NCBI RefSeq assembly: GCF_007859755.1
Contig: NZ_SJPF01000004.1
Span: 558,894-622,893, forward strand
Origin: Blastopirellula retiformator
Lineage (GTDB): Bacteria > Planctomycetota > Planctomycetia > Pirellulales > Pirellulaceae
Direction of reading: 5' to 3'
DNA length: 64,000 bases
Part shown: positions 26,045 through 35,163 of the stretch, one piece after another
How positions within the stretch are numbered: position 1 is the first letter of the stretch
Layout of the letters: every line of letters begins with the position of its first letter
Made by a program: the position numbers and the translations under genes
Notes under the pieces: model-generated
What the model was told of the DNA's origin: nothing
Database searches by the model: none
The model's input: the letters and a program-made list of their open reading frames with translations, nothing else

Positions 26045-28288
26045 CTAAGACTGAGAGGATTCGCGAGCGGCCCCGCCGACTGCGGCCTGAATACGCCGCG
26101 GCGTCAGCCAGGCGACGACGTCCGTGGCCGCTTGCCGCAGTTGCTTTTGATGCGCCGGATCATTGACGCTCGCTTTGCAGTAGACCGCCTCTTGGCCGAG
26201 CGCCGCGAACCGCCGCAGCGTTTTTTCGTGCGGAGCGAGCGGAAGGACCGCCGTCTGAAACGATGCGCCCGCCTGCAGCGCGCATCCCGCCAAGTGCAAG
26301 CGATACTGAATTAGCCGGTGCGTTCGGGCGACCAACTCTGGGGGCGAGCGCCGCAGGCTCCACCGCCACCGCCAATAGATCCAGGCTCCATGGCACTTAC
26401 GACGCAGAAAAATGATGACGACCATGATCACCAGCAGGCTGACCGCGATGATTGCGCCATAGCGGAGCAAGAATGTCGACGCGACATTCCACCAACTTGC
26501 CTGCGCGACTGCCGACTTGGCGGCGGGTATTTCAAACCCGGGGGTTGGCTCGATATCGACCCACAGTTTGTCGGCCAGCGCCACCTGAGCCCAGTAATGG
26601 ACGTCGTCTTCGCGAATGCTGGTCTCGCCGGTCATCCAGCTCCGTCGGCTCTCGTGAGCGTAGTATCCGCCGACCAATCGACTGGGATATCCGAGCGATC
26701 GCAACAGCACGACCGCCGACGAGGCGAACATGTAGTCGGGGCCGCGGCGCGACTCGATCAGAAAATAGCGAACCGAGTCGGTCTCAGTCGTCGGAATCGT
26801 CGCCATGGGATCGTAGACGGCGTGACTGCGCAGACCGTGCACCACCGCCATGATCTGCTCCCAGCCTGGCTCGGTACCTGCGGTCCACTGGGCGACCAAC
26901 GCCGCCATCTCCGGCGGCAAAATCGGCCCCTCGTGGTTGGCTCGCAGCTCTTGCAAGTCTCGTAGTAGCGCGTCATTGCCGTCAGACGTTTGGCTGCCGC
27001 GGGCGATTAGCTTCCAGGCCAGTGCCGGATTTTTCTTCAGCGTTTCGGACAACGCCTGGACGTCGTAGGGAGTAAACAACAGCGTGGCGGTCGAACTCAT
27101 TTGCGGCGCTTCCAACATCAGCGCCTGCAGCTTGTCGGGCGGAATATCACGCAACTGCGGCGTCAACGTTCCGGCGCCTTGCTGCATCAAAGACTGCGAC
27201 GCCAACGACCGCAGCTGCTCCAGGAACTGCTCGGAATTGACGTCGACGTCTTCGGCAAATTGCGAGAAGTCGAGGTCCTGGCGATTGACCAGTTTCTGCA
27301 GGCCCTCTTGCTGGGAGATCTGCGTCGAAGCGGACGGAAGGCCGCGTCCTTTCTCGGGTTGCCACTGAATACCATCAAACTGATTAAACCGCGTTGTCGG
27401 GATATGCCGCACCTGATCTCCCGCCAGGGCGAACAAGGTCCGAAATTCTCCGCCCGTCTTGGGCGCCTTCCGCCGGGTCGAAAACGACTTGCGACCTTCC
27501 CGTTTTCGTTTGACTTCGTCCTCCGCCTCGCCGTCGGTCGCGCCATACTTCTTGTCCGAGGCTTCCTCCAGCACTTCATCTTGCTCCTCCAGGCGAAAGG
27601 AGACTTCCTCTACATCCAGTTCCTGGACGTCCCTCTTCAGGTACCGATCGATCAATTCGCCTTGGCTGGTTTGGTCCGCCGGGTAGGCGATCGTCGACGC
27701 GACGAAGCCAAGCAGCACCAAGAGTAAGCAAGAGACGACGAAGTCTGGGCGCCACGAACCGGCCGTTGCCGCACTCACCCGGAAACCTGCCTGATCGTTG
27801 GCGGTCAGCCACAGCGTGACGACGCACAATTGCGCCAAGACGCAGACTGCCACCAACAACGAACCGTCGAACGTGAAGACGAATAACGCCAGCAGCGTCC
27901 CCGCAAACAACGTTGCCCGCCGGCGGACCGGGTCAAACGTGAAGATGGCCGACGCCGCGCACAAGTTCCGCAGTCCCTCAAGCATCAGCAAGTCGATCCG
28001 GCCATCGCTTTCCAGCGTGAAGATTCTCGCCAGCGGAACCAGCAGCGCCGCGCACATCACAGCCGCCTGGACGCGTGGTGGCAACATTCTTCGCTGCCGA
28101 GAAGCCAAGAGAAAACCGATCACGATGACCGCCATCCATGCGGCGCTAGCGCCGAACGTGGCGACCAGCGGCGCCTCTTGCATCAGCACGATGTTCGACG
28201 CGAACACGCCCAGTAGCGCCGCCGCGATTGTTAGCCATTCTAGACGCGTCGACGCTGGCGAGCGTTCTTCGTCTGTCGATCTAGGCAT
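26045..28288 (-). CDS. TgpA-like membrane transglutaminase-fold protein with altered active site
   Basis: The 747-residue product has about five N-terminal membrane segments, a long extracytoplasmic stretch, a transglutaminase-fold domain (about 480-600), and one further membrane segment near 625-650. The core motif that usually reads G-x-C-x-x-FA is RGPDYMFASS here, so the nucleophilic Cys is replaced by Asp by eye alignment. The His (DVHYWAQ) and Asp (WVDIEP) of the triad are kept. It may be a non-catalytic relative, or the alignment may be off by a few residues. ATG 28288 overlaps the last 8 bp of the DUF58 gene, showing coupling. The frame extends to 28381, but that part lies inside the DUF58 gene. 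Confidence 0.85.
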   Translation of the reverse strand: MPRSTDEERSPASTRLEWLTIAAALLGVFASNIVLMQEAPLVATFGASAAWMAVIVIGFLLASRQRRMLPPRVQAAVMCAALLVPLARIFTLESDGRIDLLMLEGLRNLCAASAIFTFDPVRRRATLFAGTLLALFVFTFDGSLLVAVCVLAQLCVVTLWLTANDQAGFRVSAATAGSWRPDFVVSCLLLVLLGFVASTIAYPADQTSQGELIDRYLKRDVQELDVEEVSFRLEEQDEVLEEASDKKYGATDGEAEDEVKRKREGRKSFSTRRKAPKTGGEFRTLFALAGDQVRHIPTTRFNQFDGIQWQPEKGRGLPSASTQISQQEGLQKLVNRQDLDFSQFAEDVDVNSEQFLEQLRSLASQSLMQQGAGTLTPQLRDIPPDKLQALMLEAPQMSSTATLLFTPYDVQALSETLKKNPALAWKLIARGSQTSDGNDALLRDLQELRANHEGPILPPEMAALVAQWTAGTEPGWEQIMAVVHGLRSHAVYDPMATIPTTETDSVRYFLIESRRGPDYMFASSAVVLLRSLGYPSRLVGGYYAHESRRSWMTGETSIREDDVHYWAQVALADKLWVDIEPTPGFEIPAAKSAVAQASWWNVASTFLLRYGAIIAVSLLVIMVVIIFLRRKCHGAWIYWRWRWSLRRSPPELVARTHRLIQYRLHLAGCALQAGASFQTAVLPLAPHEKTLRRFAALGQEAVYCKASVNDPAHQKQLRQAATDVVAWLTPRRIQAAVGGAARESSQS

Positions 28289-29441
28289 AGATGCGCTCCC
28301 CCAGGCTTTGCAGCGACTCGCGCCAAGGGGTCTGCGGATGCAGCCAGACGACCCCTTCTTCGGGCGACCGATCGCCGACATAGATCACTTCGTCGTAGTG
28401 GGCTTGCTGGCTCTCGTCAGCCGGCGCCTGTTGCGTGACGAGCACAAATCGTCCCGCATCACGGCGAGCGACCGGAGGCCTGGTCGGCTGCGCGGTTGCC
28501 TGACGATCGAAGATCGCCAGAAAATCGAGCGCCGCATTCAAGCTGTGGCGTCCGATTCCTTCCCAACGGCGGACCCCGACAATGTCGAGATCGACCAGCC
28601 AACCCGACTCGACCGCCTGGGCGATCAGGCTCGCCGCGGCGCTGATGGCCAATTCGTATGCATCGCCAGGTTCGGTCAGGTTCAAGCGAATTCGGAGTCG
28701 CCGCGACGACGTCGACTCTCGTTCGCAAACGATCAGTTCGCCGTAGCGGGCCGTATGTCGCCAATGGACTCGCCGCATCGACTCGCCGGGACGATGAGGA
28801 CGCGGTCCGGCGATGTCGCCTTCATCTCCCCAACCGCCGCCGCTGGTCTCAGCCGACTGAAAGCCAGACTGACGGGCGTTGGAAAGAACGGTGCGCAGCT
28901 TGACGATCTCGGGCCAAATGATCGCCCGCGACTCGATCGCGACTTGTTTGGTCGCCGTTACTAGACCAAACGGAAATCGCGTGCGCATTTCTATCGAACC
29001 CGATGGAAAATAGCCGCGGACCTGAGGAATAGGAGACCAAATCGGCGAGATAGCGCCGCGACGATCGATGCGCGTCACGTTGCACTGGTGCGTCTCGACC
29101 AGGCCTCCCTGCGGGTCATATTCGCAGACCTGCACGCTGGTTGTGCCCCAAGCGAAAATGTTGTTGTTGCTCAGTTGCATTCGCAGCGAAAGTGGGCGGC
29201 CGACCTCACCTCGCACCTGCCGCGGCAACAGCGTCCCCCGCAATCGGCGAATCGCCAGGTAAGGCGCCAAGACGCCGACGCCGATGATCAGCAGCAAGGT
29301 TCCCGAGACAATAAACGCTCGGCCATGCCACATCACCCCAGCCAGCAGACCCGTGGCGACGACGCATGCCAATACCCACCCCATGCGTGGAGAAGCGGTA
29401 CGCGAAGCGCCGCTGGCGGCGGAGTTGAAACGGTAAAACAT
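28281..29441 (-). CDS. DUF58 domain protein
   Basis: The 386-residue product has two membrane segments near the N-terminus (about 20-62) and a DUF58 domain at about 180-320, with the diagnostic HRPGESMRRVHWRHTARYGELIV segment. DUF58 is a von Willebrand-like region that pairs with MoxR ATPases. I chose ATG 29441, with AAAGGGG ~5 nt upstream; GTG 29465 would add 8 residues. It heads a three-gene operon with the transglutaminase-like protein and MoxR. The 284 bases between this start and the cupin remnant hold no gene that I can support. Confidence 0.87.
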   Translation of the reverse strand: MFYRFNSAASGASRTASPRMGWVLACVVATGLLAGVMWHGRAFIVSGTLLLIIGVGVLAPYLAIRRLRGTLLPRQVRGEVGRPLSLRMQLSNNNIFAWGTTSVQVCEYDPQGGLVETHQCNVTRIDRRGAISPIWSPIPQVRGYFPSGSIEMRTRFPFGLVTATKQVAIESRAIIWPEIVKLRTVLSNARQSGFQSAETSGGGWGDEGDIAGPRPHRPGESMRRVHWRHTARYGELIVCERESTSSRRLRIRLNLTEPGDAYELAISAAASLIAQAVESGWLVDLDIVGVRRWEGIGRHSLNAALDFLAIFDRQATAQPTRPPVARRDAGRFVLVTQQAPADESQQAHYDEVIYVGDRSPEEGVVWLHPQTPWRESLQSLGERIYA

Positions 29442-29725
29442 CGTGCCCCTTTGCGAGCCCCGCACGGCGGCATCTCGCGTCTTTGCGAAACAACCGTCAG
29501 GCAGTTCCTAGCCATTGTCAGAGGTCGAGTCGCGACGAAAAGACGTCTGCCTGAATCTTCATCGATATTTCGCGAAGCGCGGCAGTGCAGGGAAGAAGGG
29601 AGAGAAATAGTTTGTGAATTGAGTCACAATTTTCGCTCCCGAGGTCAGCAGATGTTACGATTTCAGCGATCGGTCGACCTGCCCATGCGATCGGGGTCGA
29701 CATTGGATTGCAAGAGGAGCCGAAC

Positions 29726-30353
29726 GTGGAAACGCAACATCAGGCGACCATTCGCCCCGAGGGTCAAGGAAGACGGATTTCGGTTGTGGGAGACGACGCT
29801 TATCGCTTGCTCGCCACCGGGGAAGAGACGGGGGCGCATACGCGACCATCGATGCGGTCATTCCGCCCGGCGGCGGGCCGCCGCCCCACATTCACCGTCG
29901 CGAGGAGGAATCATTTTACGTCTTGTACGGCGAGATCACCTTCACACTCGAAGACGAACAAATCATCGCCGGGCCTGGCTGCTTCTTAACTGCTTGTTGA
30001 CAAATGCCATCGTGGCATTTTCCAACCTCGCCATGCTCGCAAAATAACGACTTGCGTCGCTATTTTGGGATCGCATCCCTGCGATCACGCAGTCCGTCGA
30101 GAAAATCAACGGACTGTTAAACATGCCGATCGGCAGTCGACACCGCTTCAAAAATGAAAGCGGACAACCGACGCGGATGTTGATCACCATCGCGCCAGCG
30201 GGCTTGGAAGAAATGTTCCTGGAAGTGGGAGAATTCCTCTCTTCGGAAGCAGACCAACCGTCGCCGCCAACCGCGGAAGATATCGAGCGATTGCTGGAAG
30301 CGGCGCCCCGATATGGCCTGGAGATCTTTCCGCCCAGCGAAAAACCCTGCTAA
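29726..30353 (+). pseudogene. Cupin-domain protein gene broken by frameshift and mobile element
   Basis: The start is GTG 29726, with AGGAG 7 nt upstream. The first ~35 codons read in frame, then one base appears missing in the G run at 29830-29834. In the next frame the cupin motif PPHIHRREEESFYVLYGE follows directly. At 29986-29989 (TTAA) the 127-bp element at 29990-30116 interrupts the gene, and the target TTAA is repeated at 30117-30120. Removing the element and one TTAA restores GCFLNMPIGSRHRFKNE, the second half of the cupin motif, and the frame continues to TAA 30351. Two independent lesions make this a pseudogene. The single-base loss could be a sequencing error, but the insertion is unambiguous. 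Confidence 0.9.
29990..30116 (-). mobile_element. Serial-hairpin element inserted in the cupin gene
   Basis: This 127-bp copy in reverse orientation runs from CTGCTTGTTGA to CAACGGACTG, flanked by TTAA at 29986-29989 and 30117-30120. It lacks the GAGCTATGCTC hairpin that most copies carry. The insertion site is clear because excision restores a conserved coding sequence. Confidence 0.95.
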
Positions 30354-30370
30354 CAAATGACGTGTCATAT

Positions 30371-30388
30371 TTTCACACTTTCTTAACA
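30371..30388 (+). promoter_or_regulatory. PHO-box-like direct repeat
   Basis: TTTCACA (30371-30377) and CTTAACA (30382-30388) are 11 bp apart, the period expected for PhoB/PhoP-type binding sites. GTGTCAT lies just before them, though slightly out of phase. The position ~75 bp upstream of a phosphate permease gene fits phosphate control. This is a pattern match, not proof. Confidence 0.4.
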
Positions 30389-30461
30389 CGCAAACAAACG
30401 CTTCATCTGCTACAAAGGAGGTATCGCTAGGGCGCTACAGATTGATATGGATTAACGCAAC

Positions 30462-32447
30462 GTGGAAGAATTTCTCGCCATTCTCGGCTTCATGTTGGCC
30501 GCCTATTCGATTGTCGCCAATGATGCGATCCAGACGCTCGGCACGTTTCTCAGCTCCAACTCGAAGCGTCCTTGGTGGCTGCTGTGGGCGTTTGCCTGCA
30601 CGGTGCTGATGTTCGTCTTCGTCTATGGGTGGTACGTCAACGATGGAGACGTCACCTACGGACGACTCGCCAAGTTTCCTGAACCGGCTGGCGGTTTGAC
30701 CTGGCTGCATATCATTCCGCCGATCGTCATCTTGATGCTGACGCGGTACGGAATTCCGGTCAGCACCACCTTTCTGGTGCTGGCGGTTTTCGCACCCGGC
30801 AATCTTGGCTCGATGTTGTCGAAGTCGCTGGTCGGCTACGTCGTCGCCTTCTTTATGGGAGTCGGCATCTATCTGGTGATCACCAAGTCGTTTGAGAAGA
30901 AGATGATCGCCACCGCGGAAGATCCTCCCCGCTTTCGCTGGATTGTGCTGCAGTGGATCTCCACGGCGTTTTTGTGGAGCCAGTGGCTGATGCACGACCT
31001 GGCCAACATCTTCGTCTATCTGCCGCGACGGCTGAACTTTTACTACTTTGTCTTTGCTACGGTCTTGATGCTGGCCCTGCACGCGATCATTTTCGCGCGC
31101 CGCGGGGGCGAGATTCAAGCGATCGTCACCACCAAAACCAACACGCAAGACATCCGCTCGGCCACGATCATCGACTTCATCTACGCGCTGGTGCTGATGA
31201 TCTTCAAGGAATACAGCAACATGCCGATGAGCACGACCTGGGTCTTTCTCGGTTTGCTCGCGGGGCGCGAAACGGCAATTTCGCTGCTGCTCAAAGTGCG
31301 GCCGATCAAGGAGACCGGCGGCATCGTCTTCAAAGACGTCAGTAAGGCGTCCGCCGGCTTGCTGGTTAGCGCCCTGTTGGCGTTCGGCCTGCCGATCTTT
31401 CATCAGGCGATCTCGGGGACCGAGGCGCTGGCCGCCAAGACCAACCCGGACGACAAGACCAACCCAACCGACAACGTCGTGACCGCCGATGCGGACGTCG
31501 CCGCACTGGCCGCTTTGCCGACGTATGTGCCCAAGCCCGATTTCTCAGGCGAGGTCCGCTGCGTCGGCTCTGACACGATGCGGGAAGTGATGGAGCAAGT
31601 AGCCGCCGCGTTGAAAGAGGCTTCACCCGATTTAGCGATGACGATCGAATCGGAAGGTTCGGCGACCGCACCGCCGGCGCTGACGGCCGGAGAATGCGAA
31701 CTGGCGCTGATGAGCCGCCGCATGACGCTGACCGAAAAGGAAGCGTTTCGGCAGAAGTTTGGTCATGACCCGGTGGGGATCGAGATTGGTCTCGATGCGC
31801 TCGCCGTTTACGTCAACGCCGAGAACCCCATTCGCGGGCTGACGCTGGATCAATTGAACGCCATCTTTGGCGCCGGCGCCGCTCAGCTGAAACCGCGATG
31901 GGGAGCCTACGCCATGCCGCCGTTTCCCAATCACGAAATCTTGACGCAAGGTCGCAACCAGCAATCAGGTTCACGGGCCTTCTTCCGGGCGGTGACGCTA
32001 CGGGGAGGAAAATTCCGCGACGACATGCAGGTTCATCCCGACTCGGACGAAGTCGTAGAGTCGGTCGGCGCTTCGTATGCGGCGATTGGCTTTTCGGGGA
32101 TGGGTTATCGCGATCAGCAAGTGCGAGCGATCGCGATCGCCCGCAACGAAGGAGGGGAGTATCTCCATTATTCGCCCGAGGAATACGCCAATGACCCCGA
32201 TCCGGCCAAGCGATTCCAATACGTCTATGACGGTCGCTACCCGCTCTCCCGATTTATGTACGTCTACGTCAACAAACCGCCAGGCGAAAAACTGCCGGAA
32301 CCGGTCGACGAGACGCTCCGATTTTTACTTTCGCAAGCAGGCCAGCGGATCCTACTGGACGCCGGATTCATTCCATTGACGCCTCCATTGGCCGATCGCC
32401 AGTTGAACAAATTGAAAGCGGACTACGTTGCTCCTTGGTACGAATAG
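30462..32447 (+). CDS. PiT-like phosphate permease fused to PstS-like binding domain
   Basis: The 661-residue protein joins two modules. The first ~330 residues are membrane-embedded and hold both inverted halves of a PiT transporter: ANDA (19-22) with GIPVSTT (97-103), and HDLAN (179-183) with NMPMSTT (253-259). From about residue 365 a soluble PstS-like substrate-binding domain follows (VRCVGSDTM, LMSRRMT, NQQSGSRAFFRAV). Binding proteins of this family normally serve ABC transporters, so fusion to a secondary permease is unusual. The start is GTG 30462 with an in-frame stop just upstream; no nearby ribosome-binding site is seen, although AAAGGAGG lies ~40 nt upstream. A PPK2 gene follows after 25 bp. 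Confidence 0.85.
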   Translation: MEEFLAILGFMLAAYSIVANDAIQTLGTFLSSNSKRPWWLLWAFACTVLMFVFVYGWYVNDGDVTYGRLAKFPEPAGGLTWLHIIPPIVILMLTRYGIPVSTTFLVLAVFAPGNLGSMLSKSLVGYVVAFFMGVGIYLVITKSFEKKMIATAEDPPRFRWIVLQWISTAFLWSQWLMHDLANIFVYLPRRLNFYYFVFATVLMLALHAIIFARRGGEIQAIVTTKTNTQDIRSATIIDFIYALVLMIFKEYSNMPMSTTWVFLGLLAGRETAISLLLKVRPIKETGGIVFKDVSKASAGLLVSALLAFGLPIFHQAISGTEALAAKTNPDDKTNPTDNVVTADADVAALAALPTYVPKPDFSGEVRCVGSDTMREVMEQVAAALKEASPDLAMTIESEGSATAPPALTAGECELALMSRRMTLTEKEAFRQKFGHDPVGIEIGLDALAVYVNAENPIRGLTLDQLNAIFGAGAAQLKPRWGAYAMPPFPNHEILTQGRNQQSGSRAFFRAVTLRGGKFRDDMQVHPDSDEVVESVGASYAAIGFSGMGYRDQQVRAIAIARNEGGEYLHYSPEEYANDPDPAKRFQYVYDGRYPLSRFMYVYVNKPPGEKLPEPVDETLRFLLSQAGQRILLDAGFIPLTPPLADRQLNKLKADYVAPWYE

Positions 32448-32472
32448 TCGCGTTGAGTAAGATGTTGTTACA

Positions 32473-33387
32473 ATGACCGATCCACACCAACAACCCGAGA
32501 TCGACCTGGAGCGTATCCAAGGCGAACTGCTCGATTCGCTGGACGAAGAGTTCGAGGCCGAGCTGGAAGATGCGCTCGAGGAAGAGCGACGCGAATTTAG
32601 CGACGATGGCTCGCGTATTCCGCGTAAAGTCTACTTTCGCGAACTGCTGCGACTGCAGCGTGAGTTGATCAAGCTGCAAGACTGGGTCGTCGCCCACAAC
32701 GTCAAAGTGGCGATTCTGTTTGAAGGCCGAGACGCGGCGGGAAAGGGGGGCGTGATCAAGCGGATCGCCCAACGCCTGAATCCTCGCGTCTGTCGCGTCG
32801 TCGCCTTGCCGGCGCCGAGCGAGCGGGAACAGTCGCAATGGTATTTCCAGCGGTTTGTTCCTCACCTGCCCGCCGGGGGCGAAATCGTGTTGTTCGATCG
32901 CAGTTGGTACAACCGGGCTGGCGTCGAACGAGTGATGGGTTTCTGCTCGGACCATCAGTACGAAGAATTCTTTCGCTCGGCGCCCGAGTTTGAGCGGATG
33001 CTGGTGCGCTCGGGCATATACCTGATCAAGTACTGGTTTTCGATCTCCGACGAAGAGCAGCAGTTCCGCTTTCAATGTCGGATCGACGATCCGCTGAAAC
33101 AATGGAAGCTAAGCCCGATGGACCTGGAGTCGCGGCGCCGCTGGGAACAATACACCGTCGCGAAAGAGCGGATGCTGGAAGAGACCAGCATCGAAGAGGC
33201 GCCCTGGTGGATTGTCGAAGCGAACGACAAGAAACGGGCCCGCCTGAACTGCATTCACCACCTGTTAGAACTGCTTCCGTATCGCGAAATCCCCAAAGAT
33301 CCGGTGACTCTGCCATCGCGGCACCACAGTGACGACTATGTCCGCAAACCGCCACCGCCGGATGCAGTTGTCCCCAAAATCTATTAA
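32473..33387 (+). CDS. ppk2: Polyphosphate kinase 2 family protein
   Basis: The 304-residue protein has the PPK2 domain at about 65-290: Walker A FEGRDAAGKGG, Walker B LFDRSWYNRAGVERVMGFC, and the C-terminal lid YTVAKERML. An acidic N-terminal extension (about 1-50) precedes it. PPK2 enzymes use polyphosphate to phosphorylate nucleotides, or make polyphosphate in reverse. The direction and nucleotide preference cannot be decided from sequence. It follows the phosphate permease fusion gene by 25 bp and is probably co-transcribed, linking uptake to polyphosphate turnover. Confidence 0.93.
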   Translation: MTDPHQQPEIDLERIQGELLDSLDEEFEAELEDALEEERREFSDDGSRIPRKVYFRELLRLQRELIKLQDWVVAHNVKVAILFEGRDAAGKGGVIKRIAQRLNPRVCRVVALPAPSEREQSQWYFQRFVPHLPAGGEIVLFDRSWYNRAGVERVMGFCSDHQYEEFFRSAPEFERMLVRSGIYLIKYWFSISDEEQQFRFQCRIDDPLKQWKLSPMDLESRRRWEQYTVAKERMLEETSIEEAPWWIVEANDKKRARLNCIHHLLELLPYREIPKDPVTLPSRHHSDDYVRKPPPPDAVVPKIY

Positions 33388-33546
33388 GAAAGACAACCAC
33401 GATTCACGGGTCGCGTCCTCTAACCCGGGGATAACAGTAACGGGCTTTCCTTTAGGCGAATTACCAAAAATCGCCCGAGAAATAGACCGAATTTCTTCCC
33501 TCCTTGCCCTTGCTGTCGACTGCTGACCGGTTATCCTAGACCGCTG

Positions 33547-33563
33547 CTGAGACGAAGTCTCAG
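33547..33563 (+). terminator. Short hairpin after ppk2
   Basis: CTGAGAC and GTCTCAG form a perfect 7-bp stem with a 3-nt loop. There is no T run, so it is at best a weak terminator. The surrounding gap 33388-33682 (295 bp) holds no gene. Confidence 0.4.
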
Positions 33564-33682
33564 TACGCCCTAGCGTCATCTGCCAGAGATTAGCCAACCC
33601 ATCGCTCTGGGTCCGCCAAATCTAGCCGCACCGCTCGACCGGCTGAAACTCCCTCCCCCGATTTTCCCACGAGGAGACTCCG

Positions 33683-34615
33683 ATGACTCCTGATGTCCGC
33701 TCCCGCCAGCGCGTTGGCTTTACTCTGGTTGAACTGTTGGTTGTGATCGCAATCATTGGCGTGTTGATCGCGCTGCTGTTGCCGGCCGTGCAACAAGCCC
33801 GCGAGGCGGCGCGGCGGATGAGTTGCACCAACAACATGAAACAGCTTGGCTTGGGTCTGCACAATTATCACGATACGTACGGACGATTGCCCATCACGCA
33901 GGAGACTGTCACGGAGACGAGCGGCCAGAAACGCGCCTTGGCCAGTTGGTCGCGAGCCATCCTGCCATTTATCGAACAAGGGAACATCAGCGACGCCTGG
34001 GACGACGACGTCAATTACGGAATTGCGCCCAACGCCCAGTTGAACCAAACGCCGATCTCCGCCTACAAGTGTCCGACTTCGCCCGCCGAAGAAGTCGGCA
34101 CGTGGAAAGTGACCGGCGACTATGACAACGATCTGGCCGCTGACGAGGATTATCTCGCAGGCGTCGCCGAGTATTCGGCCTCGTCCCATCTGTACGACGG
34201 GACTAACTACACGACCGGCATGATGGACTACAAGGGAGAGGTGTCGAAACGCTTCCGCGACGTTACTGATGGGCTGACCAATTCGATCATGCTGGGCGAA
34301 GCTTGCGGCGGCCCCGATAAGTTTTATGCCGACAAGGTGAAAACCGGATCGCTGCACAAGGATCGCTTTCATCATTGGGCCGGGCAAAATCGGATCTCGT
34401 TTCGTCGCTTCTCAGTCGATGGAGTCACCCGCTTTGGCGGCAACTGCCTGGTCAATTGCAGCGGAGAAGGCTCGAACCTGTTCAGTTGGCATCCTGGCGG
34501 GGCGAACGTAACGCTGGGAGACGCCTCGGTCCGGTTTATCCCTGAAACGATCGACGTCACGACGCTGGAACGACTGGTCGCGATCCAAGATGGCGAAGTG
34601 GTGGGCGAGTTTTAA
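33683..34615 (+). CDS. DUF1559 pseudopilin-like protein
   Basis: The 310-residue product has the prepilin motif [16 protein letters not shown] preceded by a short basic leader, then the DUF1559 signature [20 protein letters not shown], and the H-x9-D motif (HPGGANVTLGDA) near the C-terminus. GAGGAG lies ~7 nt upstream of ATG 33683. It is followed by a small lipoprotein gene and a PepSY protein gene, the same DUF1559-lipoprotein order as the GH97 operon. Confidence 0.92.
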   Translation: MTPDVRSRQRVGFTLVELLVVIAIIGVLIALLLPAVQQAREAARRMSCTNNMKQLGLGLHNYHDTYGRLPITQETVTETSGQKRALASWSRAILPFIEQGNISDAWDDDVNYGIAPNAQLNQTPISAYKCPTSPAEEVGTWKVTGDYDNDLAADEDYLAGVAEYSASSHLYDGTNYTTGMMDYKGEVSKRFRDVTDGLTNSIMLGEACGGPDKFYADKVKTGSLHKDRFHHWAGQNRISFRRFSVDGVTRFGGNCLVNCSGEGSNLFSWHPGGANVTLGDASVRFIPETIDVTTLERLVAIQDGEVVGEF

Positions 34616-34678
34616 TTCCCGTTCGCCTTCGGAGTTCGACGCCCCCCCTCTCTCTCTCTTAGCGAAGCGAATATCGTA

Positions 34679-35140
34679 ATGCACTATCGAATTTTTCTGC
34701 TGCTGTTAGCCGCCGGGCCGCTGTTGGGCTGTGGAAAACAACCGTATGACGACGGCCTGACGAAGCATCAAGTTACCGGCGTCGTGACGGTCAACGGGCA
34801 ACCGCTCGACCACGTTATCGTTCGATTTCAAAGTACCGATTCCACTGTCACCGGAAACGCAGCGCAGCCCGTTGGTTTTACCGACTCCGCAGGCAAATAC
34901 GCCATGTCGACGAGCGGCGACAAAGATGGCGCAGTGGCCGGCGAGTATGTGCTGATGTTCCTCCGCAATGACCCAAATTCGGACTCGGGCAACGACATCT
35001 TCCGCAATCGCTTTACCAATCCAGCCCAATCGAAGCACAAGGTCACCGTCCCTGACCATGACTTGGAAGTTCCGCCGATTGACCTCGATATTCCCCCGCA
35101 ATGGCTGACGACGCCGCCACGCAAAGGAATCGAAGACTAG
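34679..35140 (+). CDS. Lipoprotein with carboxypeptidase-regulatory-like fold
   Basis: The 153-residue product has a lipoprotein signal (LLLLAAGPLLGCGK, lipobox Cys near residue 18) and a beta-sandwich domain (TGVVTVNGQPLDHVIVRFQ, then TDSAGKYAM). It is the same kind of small secreted lipoprotein as the one at 21822-22298, placed after a DUF1559 gene here too. The function is unknown. The 63-bp gap before it contains a short CT repeat. Confidence 0.85.
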   Translation: MHYRIFLLLLAAGPLLGCGKQPYDDGLTKHQVTGVVTVNGQPLDHVIVRFQSTDSTVTGNAAQPVGFTDSAGKYAMSTSGDKDGAVAGEYVLMFLRNDPNSDSGNDIFRNRFTNPAQSKHKVTVPDHDLEVPPIDLDIPPQWLTTPPRKGIED

Positions 35141-35163
35141 ATCAACCGCCCCGTGGAACGCGA

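Noticed and set aside
30435-31403. Minus-strand ORF opposite the phosphate permease gene
   Set aside because: It is antisense, Gln/Arg/Asp-rich and contradicted by clear transporter signatures on the other strand.
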